Source of the DNA: Bradyrhizobium mercantei
Lineage (GTDB): Bacteria; Pseudomonadota; Alphaproteobacteria; Rhizobiales; Xanthobacteraceae
Direction: 5' to 3'
Assembly (NCBI RefSeq): GCF_001982635.1
Contig: NZ_MKFI01000008.1
Span: 362,035-426,034, forward strand
Length of the DNA stretch: 64,000 bases
Positions 58,695 to 64,000 of the stretch are shown here, in pieces. Numbering within the stretch: the first letter of the stretch is position 1; each line of letters opens with the position of its first letter. The notes below the pieces were generated by a model that was given only the letters and a program-made list of their open reading frames with translations, had not been told where the DNA came from and did no database searches. The translations under genes were made by a program, and so were the position numbers.

Positions 58695-59960
58695 TCAGCC
58701 GAACCTGGCATCGTAGCGCTTGATCGACAGCTCCTTGGTGTCGATCTCGGGCTTCTTGCCGGACAGCATGTCGGCCAGCACCCGGCCCGAGCCGCAGGCC
58801 ATGGTCCAGCCGAGCGTGCCGTGGCCGGTGTTGAGGTGCAGATTGGCAAAGCGCGTCGCGCCGATCACCGGCGGCCCGTCCGGCGTCATCGGGCGCAGGC
58901 CGCACCAGAAGGTGGCCTTGGCAAGATCGCCGCCGCGCGGAAACAGGTCGGTCAGCGAATGGTCCAGCGTCGCGCGCCGCGCGGCGTAGAGCTTGGTCGA
59001 ATAGCCCGATATCTCGGCGGTGCCGCCGACCCGGATGCGGTCGCCGAGCCGCGTGATCGCGACCTTGTAGCTCTCGTCCATCACGGTCGATTCCGGCGCG
59101 CCGGACGCATCCTTGATCGGCACCGTGATCGAATAGCCCTTCACCGGATAGACCGGCAGCGAGATGCCGAGCGGCCGCACCAGATGCGGCGAATGGCTGC
59201 CGAGCGCGAGGACATAGGCGTCGGCGGTCATCATCCCGGCGCTGGTCGCAACGCCGGTGATGCGGGTCGCGTCCGCGTTCAGCCCGTCGATGCCGACATT
59301 GAAGTTGAAGCGCACGCCGAGCTTCTCGGCTTCCAGCGCCAGGGCCTGCGTGAACATGTGGCAGTCGCCGGTCTCGTCATGCGGTAGCCGCAGTCCGCCG
59401 GAGAATTTCTCTTTCACGGCGGCAAGCGCGGGCTCGGCGGCGATGCAGCCCTCGCGATCGAGCACCTCGAACGGCACGCCGTACTGCTTGAGCACGGCGA
59501 TATCATCGCCGGTGCCGTCGAGCTGCGATTGATAACGAAACAGCTGCAGCGTGCCCTTTGCGCGCTCGTCATATTTGATGCCGATCTCGCTGCGCAGCGC
59601 CTGCAGGCAGTCGCGGCTGTATTCGGCGATCGGGATCATCCGGCTCTTGTTCACCGCATAGCGCGCGCTCGTGCAGTTGCGCAGCATCTTGAGCAGCCAG
59701 AGCCACATCACCGGATCGAGCTTCGGGCGGATCACCAGCGGGCCGTGCTTCATCAACAGCCACTTCACCGCCTTGGCCGGCACGCCGGGGCCGGCCCAGG
59801 GCGACGAGTAGCCCGGCGACACTTCGCCGGCATTGGCAAAGGAGGTTTCCAGCGCGGGCTTCGGCTGACGGTCGATCACCGTCACCTCATGGCCGGCGCG
59901 CGCGAGATAGTAGGCCGAGGTGACGCCGATCACGCCACTGCCGAGAACCAGGACCTTCAC
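58695..59960 (-). CDS. dadA: D-amino acid dehydrogenase
   Basis: A 421-residue membrane-associated flavoprotein that oxidises D-amino acids to 2-oxoacids, passing electrons to the respiratory chain. FAD motif VLVLGSGVIGVTSAYYLARA at the N-terminus and GHGTLGWTMACGSG near the C-terminus are the family signatures, and the length is close to E. coli DadA (432). It is 106 bp downstream of an aminotransferase gene on the same strand; no alanine racemase gene (dadX) is adjacent. Confidence 0.92.
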   Translation of the reverse strand: MKVLVLGSGVIGVTSAYYLARAGHEVTVIDRQPKPALETSFANAGEVSPGYSSPWAGPGVPAKAVKWLLMKHGPLVIRPKLDPVMWLWLLKMLRNCTSARYAVNKSRMIPIAEYSRDCLQALRSEIGIKYDERAKGTLQLFRYQSQLDGTGDDIAVLKQYGVPFEVLDREGCIAAEPALAAVKEKFSGGLRLPHDETGDCHMFTQALALEAEKLGVRFNFNVGIDGLNADATRITGVATSAGMMTADAYVLALGSHSPHLVRPLGISLPVYPVKGYSITVPIKDASGAPESTVMDESYKVAITRLGDRIRVGGTAEISGYSTKLYAARRATLDHSLTDLFPRGGDLAKATFWCGLRPMTPDGPPVIGATRFANLHLNTGHGTLGWTMACGSGRVLADMLSGKKPEIDTKELSIKRYDARFG

Positions 59961-60066
59961 TTTTCCTCACATCCTGCAGCGAAAACGCAATCGCCGCTGC
60001 GAAACCACTCTGCTTCGCAACGGCGACAGCAATTTGTAGAGCTAGCGACTATATCGCTAGCAATTA

Positions 60067-61395
60067 TCAGGCCACGCGCTTGATGGAATCGCCGAGGATC
60101 GAGACGATGTCGTCGATATGCGACTTCTCGACGATCAGGGGCGGCGACAGCGCGAGCGAGTCGCCGCTCATGCGGAAGTACAGGCCGCTGTTGAAGCAAT
60201 CGACCATGACGTCGTAGCCGCGCGCACCGACAGCGCCGTCACGCGGCGAGAGCTCGACCGCGCCCATCAGGCCCTGATTGCGGATGTCGACGACGTTCGG
60301 CAGGCCCTTCAGCGAATGCAGCGCATCGCGCCAGTAGTCGGCAATCGAGGCGCCGCGGGTCAACAGACCCTCGTCCTTGTAGATGTCGAGCGTGGCAAGA
60401 CCGGCCGCGCAGGCCACCGGATGCGCCGAATAGGTGTAGCCGTGGAACAGCTCCATGGCGTTGTCCGGGCCGACCATCAGCCCGTCATGGACCTGGCGGC
60501 TGGCGAACACCGCGCCGCACGGCACGGTGCCGTTGGTGATGCCCTTGGCGGTCGTCATCATGTCCGGCGTGACGCCGTAGAAGTTGGCGGCGAACGGCGT
60601 GCCGAGACGGCCGAAGCCGGTGATGACCTCGTCGAAGATCAGCAGGATGCCGTGCTTGGTGCAGAGCTCGCGCAGCCGCTGCAGATAGCCCTTCGGCGCC
60701 GGCAGCACCGCGGTCGAGCCCGGCACCGGCTCGACGATCACCGCCGCGATGGTGTCGGCGCCATGCAGCGCGACCATCCGCTCGACGTCGTCGGCGAGCT
60801 CGGCGCCGTGGTCCGGCTGGTCCTTGGCGAAGGCGTTGCGGGCGAGATCATGGGTGTGGCGGATATGGTCGACACCCGGCAGATGGGTCGCGAACTGGCG
60901 GCGGTTGGCGACCATGCCGCCGACCGACATGCCGCCGAAGCCGACGCCGTGATAGCCGCGCTCGCGACCGATCAGACGGGTGCGGGTCGGCTGGCCGGCG
61001 GCGCGGTGATAGGCCAGCGCGATCTTCAGCGCGGTATCGACCGATTCAGAGCCCGAATTGGTGAAGAAGATCCGATCCAGCCCCTTCGGGGCGATCTCGG
61101 CAAGGCGCTCGGCGAAATCGAACGCCAGCGGATGGCCCATGTTGAAGGAGGGCGCGAAGTCCAGCGTCGAGAGCTGCCGCTCGACCGCGGCCGCGATCTG
61201 CGGGCGGCCATGGCCGGCGTTGACGCACCAGAGACCGGCGGAGCCGTCGATCACCTGACGGCCGTCGACCGAGGTGTAGTACATGCCCTTGGCGGAGGAG
61301 AACAGCCGCGGCGCTTTCTTGAACTGCCGGTTGGCCGTGAAAGGCATCCAGAACGAATCGGTCTTGATGGTGTTCGGAATCTGATGAACGGTCAC
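60067..61395 (-). CDS. Class III omega-amino acid:pyruvate aminotransferase
   Basis: A 442-residue PLP enzyme that moves an amino group from beta-alanine, taurine, GABA or a similar omega-amino acid to pyruvate. The PLP lysine is Lys284 in TTAKGITNG; SGSESVDTALK and YHGVGFGGMSVGG are the class III motifs, and IFDEVITGFGRLG holds the PLP Asp. GTG 61395, with GGAG 7 bp before it, gives the family length; ATG 61479 would add 28 unlike residues. It is divergent from an XRE-cupin regulator that probably controls it and perhaps dadA. Confidence 0.9.
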   Translation of the reverse strand: MTVHQIPNTIKTDSFWMPFTANRQFKKAPRLFSSAKGMYYTSVDGRQVIDGSAGLWCVNAGHGRPQIAAAVERQLSTLDFAPSFNMGHPLAFDFAERLAEIAPKGLDRIFFTNSGSESVDTALKIALAYHRAAGQPTRTRLIGRERGYHGVGFGGMSVGGMVANRRQFATHLPGVDHIRHTHDLARNAFAKDQPDHGAELADDVERMVALHGADTIAAVIVEPVPGSTAVLPAPKGYLQRLRELCTKHGILLIFDEVITGFGRLGTPFAANFYGVTPDMMTTAKGITNGTVPCGAVFASRQVHDGLMVGPDNAMELFHGYTYSAHPVACAAGLATLDIYKDEGLLTRGASIADYWRDALHSLKGLPNVVDIRNQGLMGAVELSPRDGAVGARGYDVMVDCFNSGLYFRMSGDSLALSPPLIVEKSHIDDIVSILGDSIKRVA

Positions 61396-61544
61396 GGCGG
61401 CGCTCCATTGCTGACTGATGGTAGTCGGACCACTCTTCGCCGCACTCAACAAGTCCTTTTCTGCCGCACCAGAAGCCATTGATCTTGTTGGGGCGGTCTG
61501 CCAAGATTTGTTCGATCCGCAACACCTGCAACAGGGTTTTGTCC
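61396..61544. promoter_or_regulatory. Divergent aminotransferase/XRE-cupin promoter region
   Basis: 149 bp. An inverted repeat ATCTTG (61482-61487) and CAAGAT (61502-61507) lies about 40-60 bp before the regulator start. It does not match the TTTCA-N6-TGAA sites of the other XRE-cupin regulator, so specificities differ. Confidence 0.4.
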
Positions 61545-62093
61545 ATGAGCGTCGACATCGGCGGTCGGCTCCGATTCATCCGCGCGCGGCACAAGCTGTC
61601 GCAGCGCGAGCTCGCCAAGCGCTCCGGCGTGACCAATTCGACGATCTCGCTGATCGAATCCAACCAGATGAACCCGTCGGTCGGCGCGCTGAAGCGGATC
61701 CTCGACGGCATCCCGATGGGACTCGCGGAATTCTTTGCGATCGAGCCGGAGCGGCCGCGCAAGGCGTTCTACCGCGCCGACGAACTGACCGAGATCGGCA
61801 AGAAGCCGATCTCCTACCTCCAGATCGGCGACAGCCTGTTCGGCCGCGCGTTGCAGATCCTCAAAGAGCGCTATGAGCCCGGCAGCGACACCGGCCGGGT
61901 GCCGCTGGTGCATGAGGGCGAGGAAGGCGGCATCGTGGTCTCGGGCCGGCTCGAGGTCACGGTCGACGACGAGCGGCGGGTGCTCAACGCCGGCGACGCC
62001 TATTATTTCGAAAGCCGCCGCCCGCACCGCTTCCGCTGCATCGGCGCCAAGCCGTGCGAGGTGATCTCGGCCTGCACGCCGCCGACATTCTAG
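61545..62093 (+). CDS. XRE-family regulator with cupin sensor
   Basis: A 182-residue regulator: N-terminal HTH (about 5-60, LSQRELAKRSGVTNSTISLIES) and C-terminal cupin (about 110-175, VPLVHEGEEGGIVVSGRLEV). It is the same architecture as the protein at 48513 but without the basic tail. By analogy with PuuR, it probably represses the divergent aminotransferase gene and is relieved by its substrate. Confidence 0.92.
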   Translation: MSVDIGGRLRFIRARHKLSQRELAKRSGVTNSTISLIESNQMNPSVGALKRILDGIPMGLAEFFAIEPERPRKAFYRADELTEIGKKPISYLQIGDSLFGRALQILKERYEPGSDTGRVPLVHEGEEGGIVVSGRLEVTVDDERRVLNAGDAYYFESRRPHRFRCIGAKPCEVISACTPPTF

Positions 62094-62340
62094 CATACCG
62101 CTAGACAATCCGGACTATCTATGCATGTATTCGTTTTGTTTTACATTCTTAAGTTACTTCCAGTTTTAGCTTCGCTTTCATCGAAACTTCCGCACACGAT
62201 GTGCCTGTTGCGGCGCCGCGACCGGTCCGGCGCCTCTACTACCTTCAAGGTTTCGCCTAACGGCAACATGGATACAGAGCCCACGGCACGTCGGCATGCG
62301 AATGCCGCATCATTCAACCCAGGCTCAAGGAGCATTTCAG
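62094..62340. other. Intergenic region with an AT-rich 5' part
   Basis: 247 bp. Bases about 62095-62190 are clearly AT-rich compared with the window (TTTTGTTTTACATTCTTAAG), then it becomes GC-rich. An AAGGAG site precedes the ATG at 62341. It probably holds the promoter of the SGNH hydrolase gene. No gene or clear terminator was found. Confidence 0.5.
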
Positions 62341-63351
62341 ATGGCAAAACGAATTGCACTGCACGAACTGGTCGAGAAAATTCAGTCCGGCAAGCTCACA
62401 CCGCAAGAGGCACGGGACTATTTCCTGGTCGAACCAAACGTCCATCAGCCGTTCGATTTCAACACCTACATCAATCCGGACAATGTCGACGTCAGCAATC
62501 TTGAATCGCTGGCGCGCGACGCCGATCAACTCGCCCGACATATCCCGGTCGCACCGGCAGCCGGGAAGAAGCTGGCAACGGCCAAGACAACAGCGCCAAT
62601 CGTCGCCGAAGGCGATTCCTGGTTTCGGCTTCCGCAGATATTCCCGTTTCCCAAGACCTGCATCGACTTCCTCGTGCAGTCGGGCTACCCGATCACAAAT
62701 CTCGCCCATTGGGGCGATACACTTGGCGACATGCTGCTGGCAGGGCAATTCTGGCCCTACATTGATGGCCGCGACGATCTGCTGCTGTTCTCGGCCGGCG
62801 GCAACGACATCATCGGGAATGGTGGGCTCGCGACGTTCCTCAACCTGTTCGACGTCGACCATACCAAGCCGTCTGACGCACCTTACTACGTGAAGCAGGC
62901 GTTCTACGATAATCTCGAGAAAGTCGTCGGGAAGATCGAGGCGGGCCTGATCCTGCCGATGGTCTCGCGACATGCGAACAAGCGGATCATCATGCATGGC
63001 TACGACTACGCCATTCCGCGTCCTCAGGGACCGTGGCTTGGATCACCGATGGCCTCGCAGGGACTTGATCCTACGTTCAACGCCGACCTGTGTCAGGCCA
63101 TCGTCCGCTTGATGATCGACGCTTATAACGTGAGGCTGAAGGGTCTCGCGTCGAAATATAACGCGGTCTTCATCTACCTCGACCTGCGGGGGACAATCGG
63201 CAAGACCGAATGGTATGACGAACTTCACGGCAAGGACGCGGCAGCTAGAAAGATCGCCGCGAAATTCGCCAAGGCGATCGACGCCGTGACGGTGACGGCG
63301 CAACAAAAGGCGATCGCCAAGGTGCATCAGCCGCCACTCGCAGCGGCATGA
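62341..63351 (+). CDS. SGNH/GDSL-like hydrolase with extra N-terminal module
   Basis: A 336-residue protein. The SGNH blocks are present: I GDSWF (Ser93), II near Gly125-Asp126, III GGND (Asn155), V DELH (Asp293, His296), so esterase or lipase activity is likely. Residues 1-75 (ALHELVEKIQSGKLTPQEAR...) precede the hydrolase fold and form a separate helical module unknown to me. There is no signal peptide. AAGGAG upstream fixes the start. Confidence 0.82.
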   Translation: MAKRIALHELVEKIQSGKLTPQEARDYFLVEPNVHQPFDFNTYINPDNVDVSNLESLARDADQLARHIPVAPAAGKKLATAKTTAPIVAEGDSWFRLPQIFPFPKTCIDFLVQSGYPITNLAHWGDTLGDMLLAGQFWPYIDGRDDLLLFSAGGNDIIGNGGLATFLNLFDVDHTKPSDAPYYVKQAFYDNLEKVVGKIEAGLILPMVSRHANKRIIMHGYDYAIPRPQGPWLGSPMASQGLDPTFNADLCQAIVRLMIDAYNVRLKGLASKYNAVFIYLDLRGTIGKTEWYDELHGKDAAARKIAAKFAKAIDAVTVTAQQKAIAKVHQPPLAAA

Positions 63352-63520
63352 ACCTTGCGATCCGATCCCTACGATCCGGCGTCTGCAGCACCTCGGTTGC
63401 GGCGCCGGCCATCGTACGGCGGCAGCCTTGCGCTGCGAGCGCCAAGCATTTCCTGAACCAAAATTGCGCCGCCGGCGACCAACGTGTCGAAGTGTCATCC
63501 TCTTCAAGGTGCAGGTCACG

Positions 63521-64000
63521 GTGTTTGCTCTCCCTCGCCCCGCGGTCTTCGCCACAATCGCCGTCGTTCTGGTACCCCAGTCGTCGCTGGCGCTGGACGA
63601 TTTCCTGCGCGCATCGAGCAGTGCGCCGACCGCGATCAGGCTGTGCGGCGATGGCGGCGACAGCACGATCAAGACCGCCGACTGCAAGAAGGCCGGTACC
63701 GACAGGCTGGTGGCGCAGATCGACAAGACGTTCGACGTGGCGCTCGGCAAGATGCCGGCGAACGTCAAACCGCTGCTGAAGCGCGACCAGGCCTGGTTCA
63801 ACGAGATGATCATCGACGCCGCCGACGTGCCGGCGGATGCCGGCGAGGACGAGCTGAAGCAGAGTTTTGCCGAGGCCTTGCGGCGCCGCGCCGCTGCGCT
63901 CGAGGTCATGGCATCCGGCCGGCCCGGCATCGCCGGCAACTGGGTCAACGCCTTCGGTAGCATCACGCTGACGAAGGCCGAAGGCGACGCCTATCGCCTC
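63521..64000 (+). CDS. Exported hypothetical protein, possibly LprI-like (partial)
   Basis: The frame is open to the window end (160 residues visible). It starts at GTG 63521 (or GTG 63509) with a signal peptide (AVFATIAVVLVPQSSLA). A Cys pair (CGDGGDSTIKTADC) and the LLKRDQAWFNEMI segment resemble the LprI lysozyme-inhibitor fold, but the match is weak. It lies 169 bp after the SGNH gene. The annotation of its start and family is tentative. Confidence 0.6.
   Translation, partial: MFALPRPAVFATIAVVLVPQSSLALDDFLRASSSAPTAIRLCGDGGDSTIKTADCKKAGTDRLVAQIDKTFDVALGKMPANVKPLLKRDQAWFNEMIIDAADVPADAGEDELKQSFAEALRRRAAALEVMASGRPGIAGNWVNAFGSITLTKAEGDAYRL

Noticed and set aside
61396..61479. 28-residue longer start of the aminotransferase (ATG 61479)
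   Set aside because: It has a weak ribosome site and the added residues are unlike the family. GTG 61395 has GGAG at good spacing and gives the usual length.
63348..63960. Two plus-strand open frames near the window end
   Set aside because: They are shadows of the frame that starts at 63521, which carries a signal peptide and stays open to the edge.

Overview
The window is GC-rich, densely coded DNA from what looks like a metabolically versatile alphaproteobacterium of the Rhizobiales, most likely Bradyrhizobium or a close relative. This is inferred from the gene content (many ABC, MFS and LysR/MarR systems for sugars, amino acids and aromatics) and from several families of GC-rich intergenic inverted repeats of the kind common in such genomes. 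I see no rRNA, tRNA, CRISPR array, transposase, integrase or phage gene. Nearly all genes are intact; the two at the window edges are cut.

Layout. (1) 1-9194: a sugar or polyol uptake and breakdown locus. A SorC-type regulator heads a leftward ABC importer operon (Tat-exported binding protein, two permeases, two ATPases). Diverging from it are an FGGY kinase, a HAD-IIA-like protein and a class II aldolase. (2) 9417-16472: a DASS/SLC13 carboxylate transporter, a class III CoA-transferase, a citryl-CoA-lyase-like enzyme and an amidohydrolase in one run, followed by a LysR/MFS pair. This reads as an acid activation and cleavage pathway of unknown substrate and is my best candidate for an undescribed system. 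(3) 16491-18032: biosynthetic threonine deaminase. (4) 18369-28900: an aromatic catabolic locus with a leftward operon (FAD hydroxylase, alpha/beta hydrolase, AAHS-type MFS, M24 protein), a divergent LysR gene, and a rightward operon (Rieske dioxygenase alpha and beta, ferredoxin, ACS-type MFS, MarR) behind a perfect 20-bp palindrome. No reductase and no ring-cleavage enzyme are present. (5) 29048-38321: mostly stand-alone genes (AraC regulator, DUF2066-like protein, quinone reductase, enoyl-CoA hydratase, gamma-glutamyltransferase, NIPSNAP, thioesterase, exported hydrolase, GST).

(6) 38356-40110: an exported cupin and an exported ABM-domain monooxygenase diverging from a MarR regulator with the two cysteines of the 2-Cys OhrR peroxide sensors. 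(7) 40167-44648: a 1076-residue zinc ribbon, nucleotide cyclase and AAA protein with an unknown 163-residue protein and a methyltransferase. (8) 44728-49178: an amino-acid or polyamine ABC importer and PuuB-like oxidase opposite an XRE-cupin regulator, with two matching dyads between them. (9) 49516-54133: a three-subunit molybdenum hydroxylase resembling PaoABC, opposite a TetR regulator with a perfect operator-like palindrome. (10) 54254-58670: two small hypothetical genes and a lone RND pump. (11) 58695-62093: DadA-like dehydrogenase and omega-amino-acid aminotransferase opposite a second XRE-cupin regulator. (12) 62341-64000: an SGNH hydrolase with an extra N-terminal module and the start of an exported protein.

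Recurring themes are divergent regulator/operon pairs with a visible dyad between them, and hairpins between a binding-protein gene and the next transporter gene. All coordinates come from reading the sequence. Family assignments rest on recognisable motifs and were not checked by any search.
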